In this document: positions 37,037 through 48,545 of the stretch, piece after piece
Numbering within the stretch: the first letter of the stretch is position 1
Layout: each line of letters opens with the position of its first letter
From: Pyrenula massariospora
Taxonomy: Eukaryota; Ascomycota; Eurotiomycetes; Pyrenulales; Pyrenulaceae
Assembly (NCBI GenBank): GCA_021030905.1
Contig: JAGFMI010000003.1
Coordinates: 1,426,001-1,490,000, forward strand
Length of the DNA stretch: 64,000 nt
Reading direction: 5' to 3'
Made by a program: the position numbers and the translations under genes
Notes under the pieces: model-generated
What the model was told of the DNA's origin: nothing
The model's database searches: none
What the model saw: only the letters and a program-made list of their open reading frames with translations

Positions 37037-37404
37037 CTCAAGCGCATTCAATCATCAAGACATTGAAGGGGGGAAATGAATTCCAATACCATTTACAGAA
37101 CATGCAACTGCTGCAACGACTCGTACGAGAGACGTTGCTAACAATGAGTCTTTGCAACGTTGGCGCAACATTGAATTTTGATGGGACCCACATTCCACGT
37201 GACTTTCACATCCCGGCCAATATGGATGGAAATCTTGGCAAATCCGCCGCACAGAGAACAGAGTAAAACAGGGCATCTGAAACTGCCACCCAATAACCAG
37301 TGACTCATGAGTCGCACCTCTTGACTCATCGAATATTCCCCAACCCTTGTCTCCAATACAAATAGTCGCAACGCTCCAGTCGGACACTTCAGCAAAGAAC
37401 CACA
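37037..37404. promoter_or_regulatory. Divergent promoter between C1-THF synthase and eIF3i
   Basis: Only 368 bp separate the two start codons. The region contains several GTTGC / GCAACG repeats (GTTGCTAAC, TTTGCAACGTTGGCGCAAC around 37135-37170) and a TGACTCATGAGTCG sequence near 37300 that matches the Gcn4/CpcA core TGACTCA on both strands. General amino acid control of one-carbon and translation genes is known in fungi; use of this site here is an inference. Confidence 0.45.
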
Positions 37405-38516
37405 ATGCGCCCAATATTATTGCAAGGCCACGTTCGTCCAATTTCACCTTTTTTGGATGCATGACAGGCTGACAGACCACGCACAGGAACGTTCGCTGAA
37501 TCAGATCAAATATAACAGAGATGGGGATCTCTTATTCTCAGTGGCGAAAGACAAGATAGCGTGCGCCTGGTACACTGCCAATGGTGAACGACTAGGAACC
37601 TATCAAGGTCATCAGGGGGCAATATGGACTGTGGATGTCTCCCCAAATTGTCTGATATTGGCAACCGGATCCGCGGATAATACTGTCAAATTATGGAATA
37701 CCATGACAGGGGAATGCGTCAAGACTTGGGAGTTTAACACAGCAGTCAAAAGAGTCGAGTTCAGTGAAGACGGAAATCAACTGCTGGCTGTTACCGAGAA
37801 GAGAATGGGCTACCTAGGCACTATTGTTCTTTACGATATCAACTACGGTGATGATTTGACGGATCAAGCAAACGAATACAGCCTCAAGATCACTTGCGAA
37901 CCTAGCAAAGCCACTGTTGCGGCGTGGAGTTTTCTCGACAAGTATATCATAGCAGGACATGAAGACGGGACGGTCAGCCAATATGATGCGAAGAACGGCG
38001 AGTTATTTCTAAACGTAGAGGCGCACGAGTATGAGACCGCGATCAGCGACTTGCAAATGTCCCAAGACCGAACATATTTCATAACTGCTGGCAAGGACAA
38101 GACAGCGAAAGTAAATATTACGTGTGCTCCTAAGAACCTCTCATGGCTGACTCTTGACATAGATCTTGTCAGCTCGAGACCTTCAGATACTTAAGACATA
38201 CCCAGCCGACACTCCATTAAACACCGCTGCGATAACTCCAAAGAAAGACTTTGTCATTCTCGGCGGAGGTCAGGCTGCTATGGATGTCACAACTACCTCT
38301 GCCAGACAAGGCAAATTTGAAGCTCGATTCTACCACAAGATTTTTGAGGACGAAATTGGTCGCGTCCGGGGACATTTTGGCCCGCTGAATACCATCGCTG
38401 TACATCCACATGGCACACAATACGCCAGTGGGGGAGAAGATGGCTACGTTAGAATGCACACCTTTGACTCGGGGTATTTTGATTTCAAGTATGAAGTTGA
38501 ACGGCCAAGAAGGTGA
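37405..38516 (+). CDS. TIF34: Translation initiation factor eIF3 subunit I (WD40)
   Basis: Three exons: 37405-37431 (MRPILLQGH), 37487-38110 and 38163-38516, giving 334 aa, the family length. The protein is a WD40 beta-propeller. Repeats are visible at [13 protein letters not shown]...[27 protein letters not shown]...AGKDKTAK and [20 protein letters not shown]. The [20 protein letters not shown] and [20 protein letters not shown] segments are diagnostic for eIF3i. It is part of the eIF3 complex that loads mRNA on the 40S ribosome. The first exon is only nine codons, with a GTTCGT donor. Confidence 0.96.
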
Positions 38517-38824
38517 TAAAGAATATAAAAGTCAACGCCGGATTTAGTAAGGTTTAGTCAGCCGGTTTTGAGGATTGAGATATCTACGAAAGCATCAGTT
38601 ACGACGTGCTCACAAAGGCGTTAGTCGGCGAGAGGCATGGACGTCACATTCGAGCATCAACGGCGTCGTTCCTTTGTCTTTATTTCCTATCCATCATTAA
38701 GTGTCAAGGTTTACAGGACGGTCTTGTAGCCCATATGAGTAATCTACAATACCAGACTATAAAAGCTTCTTCAACGTGACTTGCAGCTATTTGCACTTCT
38801 GAATTACGCTATTTTCTCGGCTAT
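38517..38824. other. Convergent gap eIF3i / DUF427 gene
   Basis: About 300 bp of 3' sequence between convergent genes. Nothing specific is seen. Confidence 0.5.
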
Positions 38825-40069
38825 CTACTTCCCAAGGCTCGGTGTGATCGGCTTTTCCGCCTTCTTCCCATCAACCCACATGTCGACTGCTGAAGGGTAA
38901 AAGCAAAGCTTCAGGTCCATGTCAGCCATGTCTCGCGTTCTGACACAGAATCCTCAAAATACTCACCATTCCAGAGATAGCAGCGCTCTCAGGTAGAGGA
39001 GCTTCATACCACCAGACTACATCTTTGTGCTCTTGGCCATTAATAACTGCATCATAGTACGAAGCTTGACCTTTGTAAGGACACCCAGTCTTCGTTGAAG
39101 ATGGCCGCAGATAGTTGAAAGCGACCTGTGACTGATATTAAGGATATCAAATCTGGCATATGGGCTTACTTACGGCATTCCGAGGCAAGTACCATCTTGC
39201 TGGGAACCTTGTCTCCCAAAGACTAATGACTCCTCCTTTTCCAGCCGTGTCGGCAAGGACAACGCCATCTATTTCAATTCGGATTTGGCGGTCGGTGGCA
39301 AGACAGTCAACTCGATGGTAGGGGTCTTTGGCGTGGAATTGCATACGAGAAGATTCTTCCAGCCATTCGTCCAGGGAGTCTTGAGGAATTTTCATGTAGC
39401 CTGACAAAGGAGAGAGCGAAGTCTTTTGAACGATGAGCGCTGGAGCTGATTTGGATTCTGTGATGATGCTTGAAATTTGGGCGAGAGATGGGTCTACGGT
39501 TTGAATGGGATTAGGAGGAGGTATATGAGCGGACTTGGTGTATGAGTCTGAGGGGATCCAGTAGCTTTAAGCATTCCGATCAGTACCAATTGAGCTCTAA
39601 ATTTAGCAGCTTCCTGGACATTGCGCAAGGGGATTCGATTGAAAAGTGGTATATGAAGCCTAGTAAATCTTACGAAGGGAACCACTTATGCTCCCAGACA
39701 AGGAGTGCTTTTGTGGTATCGAAAATGGTATATCCGCCGAGTATTCCACGTATTCTCTTCTCCGTGTGTTCAACTCTAGGTGTATAATCACCATTGAAAA
39801 GCTTCTGAGCAAGTTCCTCGAGCCTAGATCACCGTTAATATGGCAATAAGTAAGGGAGGTATGGACGAAAGATGGGCAATGCAAAATCCAAGAAGAGGGG
39901 CTCATGTGATAGAACATCGTGCACGTTAATCAAAGAGTATGAGCGAGCAGGATCGTTCGAAGATAAGCATTTGCCAAAGCTAAGAGTCATACTCCATATT
40001 CATGAAAGGTCGTTGAAAAGGGTGAGTACCGGAGTACGAGCCCTGGTTAGGAGATGGTGATGCTGCCAT
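38825..40069 (-). CDS. DUF427-domain protein with two domain copies
   Basis: Five exons: 40069-39993, 39823-39674, 39564-39174, 39125-38967 and 38908-38825, giving 286 aa. I chose the start MAASPSPNQGSYSGTHPFQR because the first exon joins in frame (GA|G) to LEELAQKLFNGDY. Copy one has RIRGILGG, then GYTIFDTTKALLVWEH and YWIPSDSY. Copy two has RIEIDGVVLADTAGKGG, LWETRFPARWYLPRNA, CPYKGQASYYDAV and DVVWWYEAPLPES, ending with a VDMWVDGKK strand. This is the PF04248 (DUF427) fold, whose biochemical role is not established. Both copies retain the R-x-R strand and the E after the hydrophobic strand. Exon 1 and the 169-bp first intron are the least certain parts. Confidence 0.85.
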
Positions 40070-41718
40070 TGCCGGTGCGAGATGCGAAAGCGATCAGTAA
40101 TTCTTGTTTGAAGGAAAACCTAAAGGTTCTTGATTTGAGTACAAGGTGTGCATTCAAAATCTCATTATATATGTGGAACCATTTTCGACGTCCAATTTGG
40201 TAGGCCACGGATACACCGGATCTGTCATAAGTGACGTTGGGGAACGCTCTTTGTCAGCACCCAGGTGTAGGGTTGTATTCTGCTTTACTCAGCCAACTAC
40301 TTCTATCTATTTTGGATGTCCACTTTGAGTTACTACTTCTAGTCGCTATGTTACCGAACAGTGAATGTATGCCAGAAGATAGCCCTAGGAATATCTTCAG
40401 GTAGTTGCTAAGTTAGCTCTACAGATAACTGTCGACCAGGAGACGGGATCTCGGTTCAAGCCAAGTTGCGGTCCTGTTATCTAATGCTCACCGTTTTACG
40501 AACCCATCTTAAGATGTTACGAGGTACATGCGGCAGCAGACGGTGGTGTGCGTAGTCAGTAAGACAATGTCCGGAGAATCATCTAGAGGGAGAGGCGTCG
40601 TACCATTGGCAGAGGGACATAGCACGGAGGAGCTTAGGAAACATTGCCTGTGGATAAGGGCTCAAGTTCTGGATTGTTTCGGTGCGTTAACATTAGACAC
40701 TCGCATCAGTAGTTGACCTCAATGCGAGGAAAGTTCTCTTGTAGCAAAAGAAGGAGTTCTGCGTAACATAGAGACCTTGTCTCTATTATTTTCAAGGATT
40801 TTTCGCAATGAGAGATTCATCAGGGAGGTACCGATTTGCCCAGTCTTCAGCCTGGGTCTCATGCAACGTCTAGCCAGTAGGTAGTATCTACTGGTCATAA
40901 ACTTCCACCAAGTCATTCCAGCTTTTAAAGAGAATTTTCAATAGCTCGGGTACAGCTACTGAAACAACAAAAATCTGCCGGCGCTCGTGTCCGTGGAGTA
41001 GTGGAGTTTGCCCGCGCCTGCCAAGAATCCGGGGTCGGTCTTGGCGTGGCGGGTGGACGTCGGCTTCGTTTAAAGCCGGCGTCGGGTATTGACTGCTCTT
41101 GCTCCAAAATGGACCACTTGTTTGTTTGCAGTCGGCAAACACCACACAAAAAGTCTTGCCACGAAAAGAAATCGGATCGGAAAAGCCTCGGGTGAGATAG
41201 CCTCGAGGAGCAAGCGTATGCAGGTAGGTCCCAGAGTCGTACGAAGGGCAAACCCCGAAATGCAATGTCGCGCGGGATGTCCTTGGCATTCTCCATATCT
41301 GCGTTGATATGCGGAGTCCCCGCTCTGTCGGTTGGCGGGGGCTGAGAGCGTCCAGTTCACTGGCGTGGGACATTTCCTCTGATCTCTTTCTACGGATCTA
41401 ATAATGGTGAGCACCATCATCATAGCTTGAATTGCTCGAGGCGGAAAATCGGATGTCATCCGACAAGAAACTTCTCTAGCTTTGAAGGAGATACTTCAGT
41501 ATTTAAAGTGCAGCGTTTGCCTCTTTCTTGGATTCCACGAAACGACTTTGCGAAATCTTTCACTGATCCAGCATCTTTCATCCCGAACCGACGGGGCCAA
41601 GTAAAGGTTCACCTTATTCTAAACTTTTCTTTGCTTGCAATCAATATCGATATACATTTCAAACCTCTTGCCATCAACAAGGTATAAGAGAAGCACATTC
41701 CAAACACACCTTGTCATT
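40070..41718. other. 1.65 kb divergent intergenic region
   Basis: It lies between the DUF427 gene (-) and the quinate-type transporter (+). A 161-codon frame on the minus strand (41373-40888) and overlapping frames on both strands lack family features. The right part holds the CreA-like cluster annotated separately. Nothing else is supported. Confidence 0.45.
41311..41340. promoter_or_regulatory. Cluster of three CreA-type (SYGGRG) motifs
   Basis: Within 30 bp the sequence holds GCGGAG (41311-41316), CCCCGC (41318-41323, the reverse of GCGGGG) and GCGGGG (41335-41340). All fit the CreA/Mig1 consensus 5'-SYGGRG-3', and the last two form an inverted pair. The cluster lies about 380 bp upstream of a sugar-porter gene. 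Close CreA pairs mediate carbon catabolite repression in other fungi; activity here is inferred. Confidence 0.5.
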
Positions 41719-43550
41719 ATGGGTGGCGGAGGCGGAAAGCCTTTGAATGTATTCAAGCTGAATCGAGGAGACGACCCAGATGAAACTATAAACTGGCGAT
41801 TATGGTTCGCAGTCTTCTCCTTCGGTATTATGGGAGCCGCCCGCGGTGTAGATGAGGGGCTGATTTCAGGTGTGATAGTTTCCAAGTACATTAGGATGAT
41901 CTGCTGACCGACAGACAGGAACTTTCAATTCTGACAACTTTCAGCGTCTCATGGGCTTTGACAAACTCAGCGAGAAGAAATACGCAGACATCCAGGGGAA
42001 TGTTTCTGCCATGGTCCAAATAGGAAGTGTCGGCGGAGCTGCACTTGCCTTCGTCCTTTGTGACAGAATCGGCCGTCTCTGGGCTACCCGTCAGTTATGT
42101 GTCCTCTGGATCTTAGGAATTGTCATCTTCTTGACGAACAATGGGCGTCTAGGTCAAGTATACGCCGGGTAAGAACACCGAATAGTCTCTTAGTGTCTCC
42201 ATTTTAATACTTAGAAAATAGTCGTTTTATTGCAGGCTTGGGTATAGGACAAACAACTGTTGTTGCTCCGGTATACCTCTCCGAAATTGCGCCAAAGTCG
42301 GTTCGGGGACTTTGCACGTGCTGCTTTTCTGGATCAGTGTATATTGGCATCATGCTGGCTTACTTTGCAAGCTGGGGCGTACGTACCCTCCGACCGGGTG
42401 AGATTGAACATGATGCTAATCCGACCATTGCTAGAGCTCGCTTCACATCTCTGACAAATCCACAAATTCATGGGTAGTTCCCACTTCTCTGCATATTATA
42501 TTTGCAGGAATTATCTTCATTCTGTCATGGTTCAATCGAGAATCCCCGCGCTACCTCATCAAATGCGGGCAGATCGAAAGCGCGGTCACGAATCTTGCTC
42601 GCGTGCGCAGTCTATCGGAAGATCATCCTTACATTCAGAAAGAAATACATGATATCCAGTCTCAACTTGCTGAGGAGCAGGAAGCAACAATGGGCCAAGG
42701 CGCCATGGGCATTATTCGAGAAATTTTTACCATGCCGAACAATGCCTATCGGATCTATCTTGGTCTTGTGTCGCAGCTCCTCTCACAATGGAGTGGTGCT
42801 CAGTCTATCACTATTTATGCGCCAGACATGTTTGCTCTCCTTGGCACGAAGGGCCAGAATGAAAAACTTTTCGCAACGGCTATTTTTGGAGTCGTCAAAT
42901 TCGTGGCAGCCATCACCTGCGCTTTCTTCCTCATTGACCTTGTTGGGCGCAAACGGTCACTGGGCATCGGCATTGGTTTGCAATTGGTGAGCATGATTTA
43001 TGTTGCCGCATTTCTCAGTGCCGTGCCACAGCTCGACGGTGAGGATGACAAATTCACTCCATCCCAACAGCACGCAGCCACGGGAGCTATTGTAATGATC
43101 TATCTTTCTGGGTTTGGTTGGGCGATGGGATGGAACAGCATCCAATATCTCATCAACGCCGAGATTTATCCTCTACGGATTCGCGCAATCTGTAGCTCCA
43201 TGGTCATGTGTTTCCACTTCGTCAACCAGTACGGCAACTCACGAGCTGTGCCGAGCATGCTCCTGAATACTTCAGAGGGCGGTATGAGTCCACAGGGCAC
43301 GTTCTGGTTCTTTGCCGCAGTCACGGCTTTGGGCGGCGCGTGGGCATGGTTCTTTATTCCCGAATGTGCTGGCCTGAGCTTGGAGAAGGTGGACGCGTTG
43401 TTCAAGTTGAAGTGGTGGCAGATTGGGAGATATGGAAGCAAATTTGCCAAGGAAGAACTCGCGAGGGAGGATCAAATGGAGAAGGAGAAAATGGAAGAAA
43501 GGGTGGAGCAGGTCGAATTTGGCGGAAGTGGAAGACAGATCCAGGTTTGA
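41719..43550 (+). CDS. MFS sugar porter, quinate permease-like
   Basis: Four exons: 41719-41869, 41919-42168, 42222-42378 and 42435-43550, giving 557 aa. Sugar-porter hallmarks are present: GVDEGLISGTFNSDNF after TM1, FVLCDRIGRLWATRQ in loop 2-3, GRFIAGLGIGQTTVVAPVYL, the NRESPRYLIKCGQ motif, LLSQWSGAQSITIYAP in TM7, and PECAGLSLEKVDALF at the end of TM12. The GVDEGLISGTFNS segment and the VVPTSLHIIFAGIIF segment are characteristic of the quinate permease (QutD/Qa-y) branch rather than glucose transporters, which have GYD. The C-terminal tail is long, charged and rich in Glu/Lys. No quinate catabolic gene lies in this window, so the substrate is a family-level guess. Confidence 0.88.
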
Positions 43551-43719
43551 AGTCTACGTGGAAGAGACTCCTACGCAAATAGTGTCGTATGACTTTGCTG
43601 TTTCAGAAGACAGTCATCGGTTCACAGACACATTCAGCATTAATCTATACGAAGAAAACGACATGCAGTCCTAATTTAAGATAAGCAATTTATTAAAACC
43701 CAGTCAATTGCTTCTGTAC

Positions 43720-44355
43720 CGATTCGACATGATCTCATTGATCTCGGTTCGCTATAGCTATAGGATAAAGGCCGCTGCTTCAGAAAGAGGGGAGCCGGGT
43801 TGCTGCGAGAAGGCTGTCTAGCATTTGCTTATGTCAGGACTTGACTGCAGTGAAACCTTCAACTCTTCTTTGAGTCTGTACAGCTCAAGATCTATTTCTA
43901 TACCTAACAGATCTAAATGGTGGCTGCTGATCACCGATGGAGTTTTAGTTGATCTGTAAAAAGAACCCTTGATGGAGCGCCCTTGATGCTTGTGTCGCAG
44001 TTCTGCTGGTACAGTTATAAGCAAAATCAGCCAACTGATTCTGACGATGTCTCATCAATCTTGCTCCACCATAGTTATGGCGATGAAGGCCGCTGCTTCA
44101 AAGAAAGGGGACTCTGGTTTTTGCGAGAAGATTGCAATTAAACGAAGATTGTTTGCTTATGTCGAGACTTGGCTGCAGTAAAACCTCGATGTAAGCAACA
44201 GCTAACCTTCCAGTTTTCTTTGAGTCTCTACAGCTCAAAATCTTTACATATGTATTTCTGTATCTAAGAGTTCTAAATGGTGGCCGCCGACAGCTGATGG
44301 GGGTTCAATTAACCTGTGAAAAGAACGCCCTTGATGCTTGTATCGCGACCGTTGG
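43720..44355 (+). repeat. Diverged ~300-bp direct tandem duplication
   Basis: Copy A (about 43720-44015) and copy B (about 44036-44355) share order and many blocks: AAGGCCGCTGCTTCA, TTTGCTTATGTC, TCTTTGAGTCT(G/C)TACAGCTCAA, TCTAAATGGTGGC and CCTTGATGCTTGT. Copy B has small insertions. There is no protein-coding conservation. Confidence 0.75.
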
Positions 44356-44362
44356 GTACGTG

Positions 44363-44709
44363 GGCTGTCAAGCTCCGCCGGGGGTGTCTTCAGACTCCAG
44401 CGGCCGCCATGTACCTACGCTAAACCGGGGACAGAACCCTGAGAGCTTATGTGTTGTATCTCTCCGCTTTTAGGAGAATTATCGCTTTCAACACCATGCT
44501 CTATCTAAGCTCCAGAATAGGCATGGCTGTCAAGCTCCGCCAGGGGCCGGCCCCCCCAGCCTCAAGCGGCCTCCATGCACCCACGCTAACCCGGGGATAG
44601 AGCCCTGAGAGCTTAAGCGTCATGTCTCTCCGCTTCTAGGAGAGTTATCGCTTTTAACAATTTGTACTTGTGACTCTAGCTATAAACTATCTAAGCCCCA
44701 GAATAGGCA
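44363..44709 (+). repeat. Diverged ~162-bp direct tandem duplication
   Basis: Copy C (44363-44524) and copy D (44525 to about 44709) both start GGCTGTCAAGCTCCGCC and share ACCCTGAGAGCTTA-like blocks (GAGCTTATG versus GAGCTTAAG), TCTCTCCGCTT(T/C)TAGGAGA and CCCAGAATAGGCAT or the like at the end. In copy D the segment TCTCTCCGCTTCTAGGAGAG forms a small perfect hairpin. It follows directly after the 300-bp duplication. Confidence 0.75.
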
Positions 44710-45188
44710 TTGAATTTTGACTTTGCCCCTTCGGGCCTACCCCTTCCCCCTTTCTCTGGCATGGTGGTGATTCGCGCGTTAGAAAGGCGGAGGTTGGTTG
44801 GAACATAGTCCCCGACACGTATTTTGGTCTATCGTCTCCGGGATAGCATGACCGTCATCACAACAGTTAAATCCTTTTGGTTTATTCCGGCAAAATGGGA
44901 TGTTTCCAGCCTATCTCCTTTCCTGTCCCTCCCAAACAACGCCCATTTGACCTCCTCTCAGTCTTCTTCCAACGCTTTGTCGATGACCCATGCGGCATAA
45001 TGTGGTGTCGGGCGGTCCCACGATTCCTTTCCATGACACCCACGCGCACATTCCAAGACCACCCTTGATCGGTTTCCCTCAGTCGGCAGGAATGCATATC
45101 CCAGCCTGTTCTTCTGGGCATCGCTAGGTACACCAGCAAAGAGGGCCTCCCGTTCAGCTTGTAGCCGGCTCTTGGTGCTGATTTTGAG

Positions 45189-45953
45189 TCACCTATGGAA
45201 TCGTATGTCAAGCCTTACTCTTGCATCCAAACCTGGACCAGGCGCCTCCAACGACACGGGACACTGTGCGTTCTCTGGATCAATGATTCCCTCTATCCAG
45301 ATGCAGTCCTGTTTATTCCAAAGGTACGCCCGAGAATTCTGGGTTTTGACTATAGTAGAATCAGCTTTAGAGGTCATAGAGGTTGCTGGAGGTAAGAACA
45401 TACTTGTTGAAGGTACCTTTCGAGGTGCTGATAGTACGGAATGGCCTCAAGAAGGTGAAGACGGCGACGAAAATAAAGAGATGGTTGGAGGCAAAGGTGA
45501 GGCGTCTTGGGGATTCGTTAGTGATGGTGAAGATGAAAGGGAGATTTCTAGTCCAGATGTAGTGGTTTATGGCTTTATTTGGGCTGCAGGACGAGTATGT
45601 GAAGAGGCCGTAAGGGCTAGGTGCGCCAAATCTGATGGATTGGAGGATTTTAGTGAAGCTGAAAGGTTAGAATAAGCTGAACTAGAGGCAGCAACAGCTG
45701 GAGGAAAGATGGGCTTCTTAGACGAAAGAGACGGTAAAGATGAACAAAAGGAAAAATTTTGAGCTCCAGGAGCCACATTGATAGGCGGACGAGGAGGAAG
45801 TAGGCCAGGAGGGCGGCCGTGGAGAGACGATGGGGGCCGAGGAGGTAGGGTTCCAGGAGGCGGGGCGGGGAGAGATGATGGGGGACGAGGAGCAGCGGCG
45901 GAGGCGGCGGCGGCGGCGGCGGCAGCGGCTTGGATTTCACGTTCAGCTTGACA
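45189..45953 (-). pseudogene. Decayed reading frame with Ala/Pro-rich start and two internal stops
   Basis: Read on the minus strand, one frame runs from 45953 to 45189 (255 codons), broken only by TAA at 45569-45567 and TGA at 45449-45447. It begins with a run of eight Ala codons and a Pro-rich stretch (APRPPSSLPAPPPGTLPPRP), continues Ser-rich, then contains YLWNKQDCIWIEGIIDPENA. The TAA would be CAA before a C-to-T change in a CpA context, as repeat-induced point mutation produces; the TGA would be CGA. I do not recognise the family. A plus-strand frame (45172-45675) overlaps it, so coding origin is not certain. Confidence 0.3.
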
Positions 45954-47848
45954 TCAGTTAGTAAAGGCCCCATGTGATTTCCAACACACGTCGCCACGTA
46001 TCGGTAGCCGCTTTCGCCTTCTTCCTCTCACCATTCCACTATAGCCTTTCTGCGGCACTCCAGACTAATTGCTTGTCAGCATAGGATGACAAATGAAAAA
46101 CAACGAAGAAATTGGAAAGAAAATGCAATAGCGGCCTCTAAGGTTAGCTACTAGACCAATTCCAGATCCCAGTTTCTGCAGCAAAGACTGCGTCAGAAAA
46201 GAATTCCAAGCGTGAAACTTCAAAGCACATGTACATGGAAACACCCGGGAGTGGTTCCACAGTCACGGCTGAAGCAACTGATTTCACCTTTTGCCAGGTG
46301 AACCGACTTCGTCCCTTTGAAAGCGGCTGCTATAGTGTTCGTGCCTTAGCTGTGCCCACTACAGCATGAATAGATCTGCACTGCCAATAGCACGGTACAG
46401 CAGCAATGGTGGCGCCGGGAGGTGACAATATAGAAGGCAACGGAGGATATTGTCCTCCGATATCCAGGATAGATATCCTCGGTCTGCTCCACAGGTTCAG
46501 GCACTGGGCTGCTGAGTGATCCAGGGGTAGTTCCGTGACTCTCCGGCATCTACACGGTGTGAAGACTTTGTCGGAAGCGGTGGCCAGCTGATTGTAAACG
46601 AGCAACACAGTTCCTTGCAATTAGGGCCGTTGCAAAGCACCCTTGTGAATAGGATGTCCTGACGTTGCAGTGCGGCGATGAAATCTCGTAGGCCTACCAC
46701 TTCAGGCTTGCTCTACTTCTCTGCGGTGTTCGACATGTTCGCCGTTGCTCCACGCTGCTGGCTGGTAGTGGGCTCGATCATCACGAGCGGAGGGAGTTGC
46801 AACTATTCTACAAAGGGTTGTAGTGGCAAGGCTGTCGGACGGTACGGTACGGTAAGTTACCGCAACAAGCCGCCTTCCCACGGCTGCCAATCTAGGCCTT
46901 GTTGACCTCGAAAATTTATCCTCTTCTAGTGAGTGGTGACCAGACGCTGCGCATGCTATTTAGAGGTCGCCAGCAGGATCTGTGAGCAATAACAGTGTGA
47001 TGAGAATCATCTGGCCCAGTGTCGGAGGCATCGATTTCAGACCAGTTTGTTCAGGCGCCAGCGATCACGTGCCGGCGTCCGCGCCATCGATAGTAATTCT
47101 GCACACGGCAAATTCCTGTTGGTTTGGAAGTCGTCTTCCAGTCAGTTCTACGCACAGGGAAGGACCAGTCCGTTTGGTTCCCATCGAGTGAGCGGCTCTG
47201 CAAATGGCAGGGTCCTAACATGTGGTTCTTTTCACAGAGAAGGGCCAGTCCATCTGTTTGTGATCGACAAGGCGGTCCAGACTACCGGGGAAGGCCAGCT
47301 CGTTCATGATGGGCGCTACCGATCAGGGCACGTGGCATCGAGAAAACCTTGCGCAAAGAATCCAGAGTGTCGCTAGGTCCCATGGGGTATTCTGTTGCTA
47401 TGTGCATATTGAAGGGGCTCCCGCTTGATCCATCTCTTCCCAAAGTGTGCGTGAAAAGGACGAAAGGTCTGCTTACAGGTCTGGTTGGGTGGGTTGTCTA
47501 AAACCATTTCGGCAGGTTAGCATCTCTCTGTTGACCATAGTTTGGATTATAGGAGAAACTTGTCAATTGCAGCAGATCCTATCCTGACTCATTGGCAACG
47601 AGAGACACATCCGAAACGAGAGACACAGCCGCAGATCGAGACGCACGAATCGAATACTTCCAGTCCTGTTCAGCAGAAGAGTTGGTGGACGTCCTAAGTC
47701 ATGTAAGCGCCAACGCAAAGAATGAACACTCTGGATTGGAAGAAGACTGGTACTGGAACCTCTCGTCCTAAGATTCGGAACTCGCACGGTTAGAGGAGGA
47801 ATGCTATGGCAAGACGATGATAGTGCTGTTGTGAGGGAGAAGGGGACG

Positions 47849-48545
47849 TCTGAGAAGTGCTGTGACGAGACGATGGTATTCTTTAAGCCTCCTTTTTCTT
47901 GGATTTTTGCTTGTGGCTTGTGGAAGTATTCTGACTGGGAGAGAAGTGCTGTGACAGAGAAGGGAATTGTCTGAGAAGTGTTGTGGCAAGAGAGGATAAA
48001 GTGCTATGACAGGAAGGGGGATTGAGTAGTGCTGTGGATGGATTCCTGGACTTCGGCTTCCAACTTCCAGCTCCTGTCTTCTGGCTCTTGACCTCTAACT
48101 CCTGGTTTCTGCTTTTCAGGTCCGAATGGAAGTGTCGTGACGGGAAGGGAATCGGGGGGTGTTGTGAATGCTATGAATGGAGAATCTCGGCTCCTGGCTT
48201 CTTGCTCCGGATGGAAGTGCTGTGGAAGGGGTGAAGTGCTGTGACGGGAATGGGAGTTGAGAAGTGCTGTGGATGGAATGAAGTGCTATGAATTGAGAAT
48301 TCCGGCTCCTGACGTCTGGTTCTTGATCTGTGGCTCCTGGCTTCTGGCTTCCGGGTCCGGATGGAAGTACTGTGACGGGATGGGGAATTGAGAAGTGCCG
48401 TGACGGTAAGGAGGGTTCAGAAGTGCTGTGACGAGGAGGGGAGCTGAGAAGTGCTGTGACGAGGAGGGGAGCTGAGAAGTGCTGTGACGAGGAGGGAAGT
48501 TGAGAAGTGCTATGACGAGGAGGAGTGTTGTGGATTGAGATAAAG
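47849..48545 (+). repeat. Minisatellite, 28-bp unit
   Basis: The core is five head-to-tail 28-bp units at 48391-48530, consensus beginning AGAAGTGCTGTGACGAGGAG. The three central units are almost identical. Degenerate units with GAAGTGCTGTGACGGGAA extend leftward to about 47849, interspersed with GGCTCCTGGCTTCTGGCT-like repeats. The unit length is not a multiple of three, so the Ser/Pro/His-rich frame on the opposite strand is not likely to be protein-coding. Confidence 0.85.

Noticed and set aside
37037-37051. Upstream extension of C1-THF synthase to 37051
   Set aside because: The extension begins with TTG; the first ATG is at 37036.
40888-41373. 161-codon minus-strand frame with real ATG
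   Set aside because: Lies in the divergent promoter region, overlaps the CreA cluster and other frames, no homology recognised.
45172-45675. 167-codon plus-strand frame, acidic
   Set aside because: Starts at TTG; the opposite strand shows a longer protein-like frame. Neither is secure, so only the latter is listed as a possible pseudogene.
48391-48530. Regular short repeats suggesting a CRISPR array
   Set aside because: Units abut without unique spacers and the genome is fungal; it is a minisatellite.
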